DNA of 64,000 bases from Stenocarpella maydis (taxonomy: Eukaryota > Ascomycota > Sordariomycetes > Diaporthales > Diaporthaceae): assembly GCA_002270565.1 (NCBI GenBank), contig NQMI01000024.1, forward strand, positions 124,001 to 188,000, given 5' to 3'. The notes below the pieces were generated by a model. That model did not search any database. It had not been told where the DNA came from and was given only the letters and a program-made list of their open reading frames with translations. The position numbers and the translations under genes are program-made. Below, in pieces: positions 21,277-31,934 of this stretch. The number at the start of each line of letters is the position of its first letter. The stretch's first letter is position 1.

Positions 21277-22669
21277 CTGACAGCCAAGGTCCGACACGGG
21301 CGGAGGACATAAGAGGTGCGGGATATGAATGCTCCCAGCAGGCATGAAAGGCAGGCAGGGAGGAAGCCATCCATCGCCTTCGACGGTAGGCCCAGTCTTC
21401 GACTCTGGCGAGCCTTTGGGAAGGAGCCTTGGGTCGACCCTTGGCGTGGAACCAGACGTGAGCCCTGTTAGCAGGTGGCGAGGCGACAAACTTTTTTTTC
21501 TTTCCCCTTTTTCTACGATCGATACGCATGGGCAATGGGTCTGGCTTCGAGCCGAACTACGACGACTGAAGGGGCCGCAACCGCCGGCTCAAGAGCGATG
21601 CCTCGGCGACAGGCCCACCAGGGTTCCCAACACATGCGAGGCAACTTTGGGTGGACAGGGGTGGAAAGTCTACAGAGATGTCTTGTCTGTCCGGCGTTCC
21701 CAATGGCCAGTTGTGACGGATCTTTTTTCTCCCGTCCATTGGCCGGGGCGTCGAGTGGAAGCCGGACGGGTCTAGGCCCTCCACACAATGCTTTGGCAGA
21801 CAAGGTCATAAACCATACTTTTTTTTTTTTTTTTTTTNGGGGGGGGGGGCGAAGGGGCTGGCCGGAAGTAGTTGCTGTTCTCCCGTTTGTCCCAAGAGTT
21901 GTCGTCGTCGTTGTCATCGTCGTTGTGGTACAGTGGCGGCAAGAACCTCACGACCGGCGGTAGGCGCCATGGGCGGGGTTTCTTGTGGGGCCCTTGGGGG
22001 CTTCCCAGACGAGCTGGAGGTCATTGTCGGGGAAGAATGTTGCGGTAGCCCAAGAATGCCTATCGGCTCGGGACCGAAGCCAATGGGGCCTCAGAGATGG
22101 GCGCCGTGCGCACGCCGCAATGTCTATAAAAGGAGGGCAAAGGCCCTGGGCAAAGAAGGAGGAAGAGAGAGAGAGAGATTAAGTTCAATTGTGCCTTCTC
22201 TAGAAACAACCAGCTATTCTATTGCCACAATGCTGCTGCCTACTGGGCATCTCTATTCACTCAGCTTGTATTCATAAAAACCCTTACAGTCATCGCCGCC
22301 GATGATGTACAGAGAGGGCTTCACGTAGCGAGGCGAGCTGTCGCTGGCCACAATGGACGGAGGTGGGGGGGGGGGAGGGCCCGCGGGCGGCGGCACAGAT
22401 GAGCTTGCCCTGGGGCTTGGCTGCCAGTGGCACAGAGGCAGATCCGAAGTTGTTTTGTTGTTGCTGAGACATGGCTGATGTGGTTTGATATGAATTGGGT
22501 TGCAACGCAGTGTGTGTTGGTGTGACGATGATGATGATGAGAACCCAGTCCAAGTTGGCATTTCTGATATGGCGACTTGTATACTCGATCAGTAAGGCCC
22601 ATAGGGCGACGATTCCCTTTCCCAGGCCTGCTTCGAGAGGCGTCCCTTATCCCGGTACTGCGCGTGGAC
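21277..22669. other. Intergenic region with homopolymers and a second orphan TATA
   Basis: No solid gene is seen. At 21819-21849 nineteen T, one undetermined base (21838) and eleven G are joined, probably a sequencing or assembly weak point. A TATAAAA box at 22125-22131 is followed by a leader and an ATG at 22230 that opens only a 15-codon frame. A GA-dinucleotide stretch lies near 22170. Confidence 0.5.
22253..22472 (-). other. Possible small proline-rich gene interrupted at a poly-C run
   Basis: From the minus-strand ATG at 22472 the frame reads MSQQQQNNFGSASVPLAAKP and then a proline run. The plus-strand G run at 22365-22375 encodes those prolines. Past it the protein-like continuation (SDSSPRYVKPSLYIIGGDD, ending at 22253) is in a different frame. 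A one-base miscount in the homopolymer would unite both halves into about 72 residues. No family is recognised. Confidence 0.25.
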
Positions 22670-23098
22670 TCAAGCCTCAGAGGCTGCGTTCTGTTTGGCC
22701 TCAAGAAGCTTCTTCTGCTCAGCCTCCAAGGCCTGCTTCTTTTGTATGAGTACGGCTTTGAGCCTTTCCACCTTCTCGCGATGTCCTGGCGGGTACTCAT
22801 CGTCGCGGGCAGGACGACACTCAGGCCGGCCGTCCATCTCCAGCCAGCGGCCTCTAGAGCGTGCCTTCCACCATACAAACCTCCGCTGGTCCTTATTGAG
22901 GTTTTGCTTCCACTCATCGCCGTACAGCTCCTGCGCGGCTCTCTCAAGGGCGGTCAAAAAGAACGGCCTGGGTTCCTGATTTCCCGTGTCGCTGGTGGAC
23001 ACCGGGCGGGTTGCAGTTGCTCTGAAGGCGTGAGGGGCGAGGCTGGAGGCAATACTCCGCCAGCGGCTGGTCAGGTTGAGGGCACGAGGAGACGCCAT
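22670..23098 (-). CDS. Small, probably mitochondrial conserved hypothetical protein
   Basis: A single exon encodes 142 residues. The N-terminus (MASPRALNLTSRWRSIASSL and onward to about residue 40) is rich in Arg, Ser and Ala and lacks acids, as in mitochondrial targeting presequences. The centre holds an aromatic/basic block (KDQRRFVWWKARSRGRWLEM) and the C-terminal 40 residues form a Lys/Glu/Gln/Ala coiled coil. I do not recognise the family. Composition, presequence and a clear promoter side support a real gene. The divergent neighbour at 24192 is about 1.1 kb away. Confidence 0.65.
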   Translation of the reverse strand: MASPRALNLTSRWRSIASSLAPHAFRATATRPVSTSDTGNQEPRPFFLTALERAAQELYGDEWKQNLNKDQRRFVWWKARSRGRWLEMDGRPECRPARDDEYPPGHREKVERLKAVLIQKKQALEAEQKKLLEAKQNAASEA

Positions 23099-24191
23099 GG
23101 TTGACAGCCCGAGGCTTGTTTAAGTGAGCCTGCAGGAAGGGACGGTCTCGATGGACTTGAGGTGCTGGGTGGCCGAGTCGTGAGGTGCTTGGGGGGCCAA
23201 CCAAACGGTGGAATGAGCCAAGTTGAGAAGGCTTTGCGGACCAGTCTCGTGTATGTGAGGGCGGCCTGGCCGTCAGTGGTCGTTATCTGATGGAATACGA
23301 TGCTGGTGTGGAAGAGTGAGGCGACGTCAAAAAAAAAAATGTGACGGCCTGACAAAGCTAACAGAATACTTGCTGATTTTGGTGGTGTGATGTTAATGAG
23401 GAATGAGGGCAGAAGCCACTGCAAACTCGCTTCAACCCACCCCTGTCGTCTGCACCGTCTGATCTCGAGTGGGGCGGATTATGCACAGCGGCAGTGTTAC
23501 ATACAAAGAGACAAGATGGGAAATGTGCTGTGGCTTTTGCACAACTCGGCCGCTCCCCGGGCGACATCCGAACCGTTTCCCCCCTTCGGCCTTCTTTCTC
23601 GCTTTTGTCCCTTTTTTCTCTCTCATGCGGTACGCCGTTTCTTCTCCTGGTGTAGGCGCGCCAGAAAGTACCCTGGGGCGAGACGAGGTGCCAAGCAGGC
23701 TAGACAGACTGCTTTGAGCTTAGCATGCACGAAGGATTCAGCACTCCAACGCAGGCAGCCACTTGCTAATTTTATTTTGCACTGCGTGCTCCCCGCCTTG
23801 AGCGAGCTCTCGTGTGTTTGTGGTAGCAGCGCATACTTGCAAGGCAGCCGAGCAGGCAGGGTATGCATGACCCATAGCAGGAGGAACAGGGTGGCGGAGG
23901 ATATGAAGACTGAAGTCATTCCCAAAAAGCCTCACTTCCCCTTCCCCTTTGTGCTCCTCCTCTTCCTCGTGCTTCTTACTTATCCTTTGTGAGAGCCACC
24001 GTCCCTCGATCCAAACATCTCAGCCTGGTATCTATCTGGTTGACCACATTCGCTTTGTTCCTTCATCTGCGTTTTATGTGAAAGTGCTACGGACAACCAC
24101 GCCCCACCACGTCTCACGATACCTTGGTCACTCTCCTGTGTCTGCTCTAGGAGACCGTGATTCATTCTCCCGTCTGCTTCAGCAAACCACC
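23099..24191. promoter_or_regulatory. Divergent intergenic region
   Basis: This region of about 1.1 kb lies between divergent genes and presumably holds both promoters. Short frames inside lack motifs. The last 250 bp before 24192 are pyrimidine-rich and look like a leader. Confidence 0.45.
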
Positions 24192-25233
24192 ATGGACAAC
24201 CCCTCGAGCTCCCAGCCCAGCGGCCCCGAGAAGCCAGCTGCGGCAGTCTTCAGCTCGCCCGCCCAACCGGCCAATGGCCTACCCGCCCAGCAGCAGCAGC
24301 AGATGATGCAGCCTCTCGAGATCCCTAAGCCCGAGCCATTCAGGACCAGCAAGCCCTTCGCGGTGGCCAAGCTGGCCCTGGGCTCCTTCAACCTCGTCTT
24401 CGCCATCATCGCCCTGGGCCTGTCGCTCGGCCTCGTTGCGCCATCCTTCATGTACAGCTCCTTCATAAGCGTCATCATATGCCTGTCACTCGTACGTTCG
24501 CCATCGTGCAAAAAGACCCCGTGGAACCCAATTAAAAAAGGAAAAGAAAAGAAAAGAAAAGAAATTTCAGCAGTCAAAATAACTAACTCATGAATGACGC
24601 CCGAAACAGGCCATCGCCTCAATCATCTGGCAGCTGGCAGAGCACATCACCCTCGCCGTCCGGCGCGACTGGCTCCCCATCCACCCGGGCGCCCACGTCG
24701 GCGTGCACCTCGTCCTGTCGGTCCTTGCCGTCCTGGTGGCCCCCTCGCTCTGCATCAGCCTGGCCTACGAGCTGAGCGACTACTCCATCGAGAGCGACTG
24801 TCTGCGCGACAACAGCGGCTACTACACCTCGGGCTACTCGGACCAGTACTGCAGCTACTTCAGCTTCCCCTCGCAGGCCGACGCCGACAGGTACTTCCGC
24901 CTCATGGAGGCCCTGGCCGCCTTCTCCATCCTGCTGCTCATCTCGCACCTCACCCTCTTCGTCATGGCCTGCGTCGAGACGGACCGCAGGAGGAAGTACG
25001 GCAGGGCGAACCGTGTCGTCTATGTCGTCGCCGCGCCCGGGCCCGCCGACGGGAGGGTGTATTACGTGCCGGCTGGCGCGCAGGCGTTTGCGGCTGGTAA
25101 CAACAGGGGTTCTTCGGTCCTGGCGCCGCCGCCTGTGCACCACCACCAGCAGCAGCAGCAGGGTAACGCTGATCCTGGCGCGCACGGGTACTACGCTCCA
25201 TCAGCGGGTGCGCCTCCAGGTACGGCGGCGTAG
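24192..25233 (+). CDS. Four-helix membrane protein (MARVEL-like topology)
   Basis: Two exons (24192-24491 and 24610-25233; intron 24492-24609 containing an A/G-rich stretch) give about 307 residues. A Pro/Gln/Ser-rich cytosolic N-terminus of about 60 residues precedes four hydrophobic helices: ALGSFNLVFAIIALGLSLGL, SSFISVIICLSLAIASIIWQ across the splice, LVLSVLAVLVAPSLCISLAY and ALAAFSILLLISHLTLFVMA. Between helices 3 and 4 is a Cys/Tyr/Ser-rich extracellular loop, and the C-terminus is a Gly/Pro/His/Gln-rich tail with poly-His and poly-Gln tracts. The topology resembles fungal MARVEL-type proteins, but no diagnostic motif is visible, so the function is unknown. Confidence 0.82.
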
Positions 25234-25966
25234 AGAGAGATGATGTCGGAGGGGGGTTGGGCGGATCTGGTTGGGTTCCACGAGTGAGAGGGGTCTTGAG
25301 GTTTCAATCTATGATTTGCATAGATGAGAGGGCGGAAAGAGAATCATGGCGTGATTTTATACGTAATTCGTAATGACTGATGATACCCCTTTACCCTTTC
25401 TTGCGTTGGGAGGAATGTATCTGGTAAATAACCAGCATCCTGGACATGAGCTATTCGTGAAACCTTTTGGGCGCACCATTTCCTCGAGTATCACTCTGTT
25501 CCCAACCACGAGTCTGGGCTGCTTCGGTTCCTGGAGATGGGGTGAACAGCCAGCAATGCTGCCGTTCAAGCACGCCAGGGGAGACCTGCTCCGTCTTACT
25601 CAAGGCAGAAGTCGATCAGTGTGGGCGTGAGCTGTTGAGAACCCCAGAGTTTACACGCGATATGGAGCCGTGCTTGTCCAGCTTGGCAAAATGAAATACA
25701 CACATCACCAGTCACACCAATATCCAAACGATTCAAGTAAGATCGATGATAATTCGAGACCATGCCAAGTTTATCTGTCTATAAGAATTTCGGGTATCGA
25801 TTCTGATGTGCAAGACATGGCCAGCATAGATCTCTCAAGCCAGCAAGTCATAACCACACATCCTAACCAAAAAGTCACGAGGACGAAAAACAACGCTCCA
25901 CCAACCAGAATGTTGATATCCTACCAATTTTCCCCGCTAAATTTTATCAATGATTATGCGATCCAC
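25234..25966. other. Intergenic, converging genes
   Basis: The 3' flanks of the membrane-protein gene and the GH17 gene meet here. No gene or notable repeat is seen. Confidence 0.55.
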
Positions 25967-27163
25967 CTAGAGGAGAGCAAAGGCAGCAGCGATGAAGGCA
26001 ACCGCAGCGAAGGCGGACGAGCCGAGCTGGGCAGCCGAGGCACCGCTGGCAGCGATGGCGGACGAGGACGAGGACGCGGAGCCAGAGCTGGAGGAGCCCG
26101 AGCCGGAGCCCGAGCCGGAGCCCGACGACCCGGTGGAGGTGGCGCCGGCGTCGGTCGCAGTCGCAGTGCCGTTAGTGGAGTTGCCGGCCGAGGTGGCGGA
26201 GGCAGAGGCGGAGGAGCTGGTCTGAGTCTTGGCAGGGGGGCAGGTGAGGTTGAAGAGAGGGGTGGTGTTCAGGTTGTCGGTGATGGCGAAGGACATCTTG
26301 TTGACCTGGGAGTCGTCGACCAGGTTGTACCAGAAGGTGGGGACCTTGCCGAAGAGCTGGTCACACCCGACCTCGTCCCAGTACTGCTTGGCATTCTCAA
26401 CGCTGGGGACGGCCTTGTCCCAGTCAGGGCCCTCGTAGGGCCAGCCGGTCTCGGTGACCCAGACCTCCTTGCTGCCGGCGACGTTGGCAACGGCGTCATA
26501 GGCCGCCTTGAAGAGGGAGGGGGCGTTGTCGATGGTGTTGTCGTCACCGGTCTGGTAGTAGGGGTATTCGTCAACTCCGAGCCAGTCGACGGCGTCGATG
26601 ACGGCCTTGTTGGAGCCGTTGGTCCAGGCATCCCAGGTGTCGACGTGGCCGATCTTGAAGTTATACTGGGAGAACTCGCTCTTGAAGTCCTTGATGAAGT
26701 TGACAATGGTGTCGGGGCCCGCGCCAATACCGGCGTCGTTCTTGACGCCGGTGGCACCAGCACGGTAGAGATCCTCGGAACCGATGGACACGCCGATGAT
26801 GAGCTTCGAGAGCTCGTCGCCGTACTTGGCTAGGCCGGCCTTCAGGGCGTTCATCTCGTTGGCGATGCTGTCGGTGCCAGAGGCCCAGACACCGAGCAGG
26901 AGGGAGGTCTTGGTGGCGATGGCGGCAGGGAAGGCATCGATGGGGTCGGAGGTGGTGGCGGCCTGGATGTTTGTGTAGAGACGGACGGCGCTGAAGTCGC
27001 CGGGGGCACCGACGAGGTTCTGGGCGGTCGTGAACTCCTTCTCGAAGTCGCTCTGGACCTTGGCGGCGCCGGAGCCGTGGGTGGAGCCCGAGTTGAAGCC
27101 CAGGTAGTTGGCGGCGGAGGCGCCTGCAACGAGGGCAGACGCGGCGAGGACCTTGGACTGCAT
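25967..27163 (-). CDS. GPI-anchored endo-beta-1,3-glucanase, GH17
   Basis: A cell-wall glucan-remodelling enzyme. An uninterrupted frame of 398 residues starts at 27163. The signal peptide is MQSKVLAASALVAGASA, and the mature protein begins NYLGFNSGSTHGSG. The GH17 acid/base glutamate lies in IGVSIGSEDLYRAG and the nucleophile in VWVTETGWPYEGPDW; the DWLGVDEYPYY motif is also typical. A Ser/Thr/Gly-rich linker of about 70 residues (cell-wall spacer, O-glycosylation) precedes a C-terminal hydrophobic tail (SSAFAAVAFIAAAFALL), indicating GPI attachment near SGASAA. The upstream in-frame ATG at 27232 would hide the signal peptide and is rejected. A TTTATATAAC motif near 27200 could serve as TATA box. 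The layout matches the Bgl2/EglC-type fungal family. Confidence 0.95.
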   Translation of the reverse strand: MQSKVLAASALVAGASAANYLGFNSGSTHGSGAAKVQSDFEKEFTTAQNLVGAPGDFSAVRLYTNIQAATTSDPIDAFPAAIATKTSLLLGVWASGTDSIANEMNALKAGLAKYGDELSKLIIGVSIGSEDLYRAGATGVKNDAGIGAGPDTIVNFIKDFKSEFSQYNFKIGHVDTWDAWTNGSNKAVIDAVDWLGVDEYPYYQTGDDNTIDNAPSLFKAAYDAVANVAGSKEVWVTETGWPYEGPDWDKAVPSVENAKQYWDEVGCDQLFGKVPTFWYNLVDDSQVNKMSFAITDNLNTTPLFNLTCPPAKTQTSSSASASATSAGNSTNGTATATDAGATSTGSSGSGSGSGSGSSSSGSASSSSSAIAASGASAAQLGSSAFAAVAFIAAAFALL

Positions 27164-28589
27164 GGCGAAGAGTGGTGCTGAAGAGCAGTGGAAATGGTTA
27201 TATAAATGAATGAATGATGGACTATATACCAACGAAGGGGGGGAAGAGAGAGACAGACAAGTCGTGCGAAGTAAAGGAATGGACTTCGACGGCTCGTGGT
27301 TGGTGATGAAGGAGGGAGGTTGGAGGTTGGAGGTGGTGATGGTGCAGGCGGAAGAGTAAAGTAAAAAAGCCTGGGAATGGAGATGAGATCAATCCAGTTC
27401 AAGTGAAGAGGCCTCGCCCCTGGGATCCAGGGTTCTGACGCTGCAGCGGCAGGGCGGGCAGGGAATGCTATTGGCGAGCCCCTGAGTGGGACTCGGGTGG
27501 AGCTTGGCAGGGTTGGGATACGAAATGCTGCTGAATTTCCTGCCTGGCAGTGGCTGAGTGTGAAATTACGATTTGCGGGGGGTTGCACCAGAGAGACGGA
27601 GAGACGGAGAGACGGGATATGTCGGCCTTTGCCACACGACAAGCTTATATGGAACCTTGGCTTTTACTGTATTATATACCTAGGTAGATACCACTTGACA
27701 TACCCACACGTAGATCCACTTACTTCTGTCATGTCATTCAGTCCTTCAGCCCCTCAGCCCCTTCGGTCGCTGTGTCGACGCCTGACTGCTGGCCCTCAGC
27801 CTTGCCCGCTGTTTCTGGTTCGCTGGCTGCTGTTGACTGGTGGTGAGTGGTGCCGCTTTCCGACGTTTCGTTTCACCAGTTCAGTAGTGTAAGCCCCCCA
27901 AGCTTGGGACAGCCCGGACGGACCCCTTTGGCCACACCCGACCACCAGACCGACCACCAGGTCACCACCTCGGCAGCCCTGCGACCAAGGTGACAAAACA
28001 AACCACACAACAATACAAAACTCACTGGCTCGTCTTTATTGTCGGTTGAGGCCAGCTGAGGGTCAGCCGAAACTCGACCTTGCCGTATATAGTCCTGCCT
28101 ACCTAGGTCCTGAGATAGCCCCACGTGTCGCTCGGTGGCATTCCTGACTACAGCTCTTCAACCTCTGCCTTCTATTTTTGTTTCGTCAGCTAGTGCCGCG
28201 TTGGCCGTTGCTGTGCGGCGTTTCGTTTCATCGGCGGCCATCGCCTGTACGAAGAGATGTATATTGCTTGTGGGCTATTGCCGTAAACATGTCAGATATA
28301 CGCCCACCTACCTTTACATGGTATATTATCCGACAGCCTTTGAGTCGACTTGTTGCTGCGTTAGGGAGGCGCAGCCATAGAACTGCACGTCACTTCGGAA
28401 TGGAGCTGGAGCACCATCCATTGATTGGTTCAACCGGTCGGGGATTGATTACTAACGCCTAGGCACGAACACGTCAGTGATCATCGGTTTTCTCTTATTG
28501 TTCCAACGCACTTGGCAGAGCTGCGATTCTGCCACGCTTCAAGCCTTCAAATGTTGGTGAGCTAACCGATTCCAACGGTTCGTAGCACC
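27164..28589. other. Intergenic region with repeat and palindromes
   Basis: No gene is supported. It contains TACCTAGGTA at 27677-27686, TACCTAGGT at 28100-28108 and the left copy of a diverged direct repeat. Confidence 0.55.
27921..28075 (+). repeat. Diverged direct repeat, left of HET gene
   Basis: This segment shares with 30930-31075 a 20-base identical core (AGGTCACCACCTCGGCAGCC, here at 27959-27978), the flanking GACCCCTTTG at 27921 and a similar AGCTGAG...GAAACTC block at 28054-28075. Both copies have the same orientation and order of blocks with slightly different spacing. Confidence 0.75.
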
Positions 28590-30573
28590 ATGTCCGATCC
28601 TCCAAGTCCTGGGAGCAGCGTTGGCCTCGATCAACACACGGTGGCCGCGGTCTACAAATATGCGCCTCTCCCAGATATCAACTACCTCCGACGCCTCAAA
28701 TTGCATCCCGAGACATCTGAACAAGCGATTGTCATCAGCCTCGACGTCGTGCCTTTCTCGAAAGACAAGCATTCAGACTATGAGGCGCTCTCGTATGCCT
28801 GGGGGTCCCAAGAGCAACCTGATGTCATTCGGGTCGACGAAACTGATGGGCCTACCATCTCGGTTACGCGCAATCTGGCAACCGCCCTGACGTATCTGCG
28901 GCGCACAGACGAGCCGCGGACCCTTTGGATCGACGCTCTCTGTATCAGCCAAGCAGACAATGCCGAGAAGGGCCCGCAGGTTGCAATGATGGGAGACATA
29001 TATCGCTATGCTACCCGCGTGGTGGTCTGGCTTGGTCCCCAAGCTGACAACAGTGCTTCAGCCATGTCATTAATGGAGTATCTTGGCTCACAGATCCAGC
29101 TGGACGCCAGTGGGTTCATGACCGCCATTCCAGCCCATGGAACCACTGATCTGGAAATATCAAACATGGACTTGCCGTTATCTCTCTGGGACCGCGATGC
29201 CGATGCCCTCCTTCACCTGCTTTCAAGGCCATGGTTCAGCAGACTGTGGGTGCGCCAGGAGATACATTTTGCATCGCCAGCCGCTGTCCTCACATACGGT
29301 TACCATGGGCTGTCTTTCTACAAGCTCTTGTGACTTTTTTCAAGCCGCTACGCGTAAAGGTGAGGGGACGTCACAGTCCAATGAGTGATGCACCTGCACT
29401 CAGACTCCGTGACAAGATGAATTCTCTGGGAGGATTCATGAATTACTTTTTTGTGCCCACAACATTGCTTACTTTGAGGGTCTTGTTCCAATGGGCCGAC
29501 TGCTATGACCCAAGAGACAGAATCTATGCTGTTCTGTCCATGCTCCCTGATTGGCTGCGGGAAGGGACTGAGCTTGACTATACCAAGCCCTTCGGAGACA
29601 TCTACAAAGAAGTTGTTCTCTGTCACCTGAAGTACAACTTGGATTTGTCTATCCTTCACGCTTGCGAATTCCGCGAAGAAACGGGCATTCCGAGCTGGGT
29701 CCCAGATTGGTCAAGAAAGTCCGGTTCCAATCTCATCATACAGCAAGCGGCCCAACTAGCATTTTCCCAAATCACGTCTGAGTTCAGGTTGCGTGCAGAT
29801 GATGTGCTTCGGGTGGCTGGGGTATTGGTTGGCACAATTCAACACCCGGATGAAATAAGATTTCGGCCCGGCTGGGATCTGGAACAGTCATATAAGGAAT
29901 TCCGACGGCTGCTACTCCATATAATCCATCCGGACAAGACTGTTGTTGGTGATGACATGATCGAACGTGTCGCGCGAACTTTTTATGTGTGGATACTTCT
30001 CGGACAGTACGGACCCTCCCGACAAGGGGGCACCCAGCATTGAAGGAGGCAGACACATGGTCCGAACAATGCTGTCTGATACTGATCTACCAAACAACCT
30101 ATCATGGGATGAAAGCAACTTTTTGTGGAGCAGCCGGTTCGTTATCGGAATGCAAATATTTAGAACTGCAGATGGTCAATTCGGAGTTGTGCCGCCAGAA
30201 GCGCGGCCGGGCGACCACATTTCTGTCGTGCTTGGATGCGATACCCCTATAGTCCTTCGAGAAACTCCAAGTGGGGCGTACCTGGTCGTCGGTTGCTGTT
30301 ACATGCATATGGTCCGTGAAGGGGAGGCGTTGCTTGGCCCACTCCCAAGCCATATACGAAGGGTACTCCTCTCAAAAAATGGGTCGTTATTGTTTAAGTG
30401 GAAAGACAGCCGCTCAGTTAGATCTGTTTCGCGAGGACCCCCGACTCGAGTCGTTGGGTGTTGACCTTGAAGACTTCAGGAAAAGCGAAGACTCAAATTA
30501 TCGCAAGTTGGTGGTAGATCTAGAGGTGATGAGAAGACGAGGTGTGGATGTTAAAACCTTTGATCTTGTATGA
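28590..30573 (+). pseudogene. HET-domain (heterokaryon incompatibility) gene with frameshifts
   Basis: HET proteins trigger death of fused cells of unlike genotype. The frame from 28590 shows the three HET motifs: DYEALSYAWGSQEQP, RTLWIDALCISQADN with VVVWLGP, and RPWFSRLWVRQEIHF. It stops at 29331-29333 while similarity continues in another frame (FLQALVTFFKPLR...DCYDPRDRIYAVLSMLPDW). A second frame change near 29965-29985 is needed to reach GYFSDSTDPPDKG...DGQFGVVPPEARPGD. A third near 30390-30400 is needed to reach QLDLFREDPRLESLGVDL, ending at 30573. No intron with proper signals explains these shifts. Two lie by homopolymers (TTTTT near 29977, AAAAAA near 30375), so base-calling errors are an alternative to true decay. 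The full original length would be about 660 residues. Confidence 0.85.
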
Positions 30574-31934
30574 CAGTATTGAAGGGAGTGAGGCGTTGAT
30601 ATCATCATCTGGTCTCGATTCGCATTACTAGTTTTCTTGCACTGCTTCCATCTTGATGGAGTTGTGTTTTGATCGTCTCAAGATTGAAAGCTAGAGTACC
30701 AACAGCTCCCATCAATGATGAACTTTCAAGTTGTGAGGTATACGCAACTGCATCCCGTCTTCCCGTCTAGCACTTAAGAAGAACAACGAGACCCATAGGA
30801 TTCAGAGACCGCAATGAAATTTTTCACGCAGAAGTGGATCCTGTAACAATCTCAGTGTATCTCAGGAAGAAGTTGGTCCTCACGGAACCTAAAGGCCAAG
30901 CCACTTGGGCGCTACGACCACTCTGCCTCGACCCCTTTGACCATACAAGGCAACCAGACCACCGCTTGTGTAGGTCACCACCTCGGCAGCCATCGAAAAA
31001 GACGGAAAACCCACAAAAAACATGCCTGACTCGCCCCAACCATCCGCTAGCAGCTGAGAGGGCTGGCTGAAACTCTACAGGCCACGCCGACTGGAGTGGG
31101 CCTCTGGGGGGAACAATCTTGGCACCTAGCAAAATCTCGCCCCTTATATTGCGGGTCATACATTGACAGGGCTGTGCCGCCCCCAGATGCTGACCATGTC
31201 AAGACCGACCTCTCTGCACGGCCTGAAGCAGGCCTGCAATGCTGGCTGGACGGCCAGGACAGGTCGGGTCGTTGAGGCCAGGCCCAGAAAATCAATTGAT
31301 GCGGCCAAGCCCTGAGGAGCTCTTTCGACACTCGAGGCCAACTGTGGGTGGGTGCGGGCTGGTTCTGCATTCCTTCAAGGTTTGCTTGCGGTCCGATGTG
31401 TCTTGGGGGCCAAGGTCGTGGCCTTCCGGCCGCTTGTTACAAAAGCAGTCCGGCATCTCTTCTCTTTAAGTTACGGTACCGTGAATCAGAGTTTCGGGTA
31501 AGATCAGCCATGAACGCTCTATCTGAAATATACTCATACGCTCGAATCACCCGCGGTTTTAGGGCTTAGTTACCTGAAAATTTTCACCCTCACTCTCATC
31601 CTGTGTTCTTTTAGAAGCCTCACCATCCGGGGGGGGGGGGGGAGAACACCCAGAACAATGTTGTTCATGGATATTCTACCATTACAAAGAGACATGGTAG
31701 AAAAACCAACGACTAAACAGTTTTGAGCAAGGTCGAAGCTGCACAATTTCCCGCAACAAATAATAAAACCATTTGGGCGACTGAGGAAGACCCAAGCTAC
31801 ATATGTTCTATATACCGAGGACAAGCCTTATAACGACGCCTGATCACGGTCAAGTACGAATAAAACCCACCAAGTTAGATAGACATCCCCAAGACAAGGC
31901 GACACAGCTTTTGCCGCCCCATCACGAGTAGCTA
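30574..31934. other. Intergenic region with right repeat copy
   Basis: No gene is seen. It holds the right copy of the HET-flanking repeat and a run of 14 G at 31629-31642. Confidence 0.55.
30930..31075 (+). repeat. Diverged direct repeat, right of HET gene
   Basis: This is the partner of 27921-28075. The identical 20-base core is at 30972-30991 and the AGCTGAG...GAAACTC block at 31052-31075. Confidence 0.75.

Noticed and set aside
21819..21849. T19-N-G11 junction as a biological element
   Set aside because: The undetermined base between two homopolymers is more likely a sequencing or assembly artefact.
25670..26833. 387-codon plus-strand frame
   Set aside because: Shadow of the GH17 gene on the opposite strand, of Gly/Val/Arg-rich low complexity; the GH17 frame has signal peptide, catalytic motifs and GPI tail.
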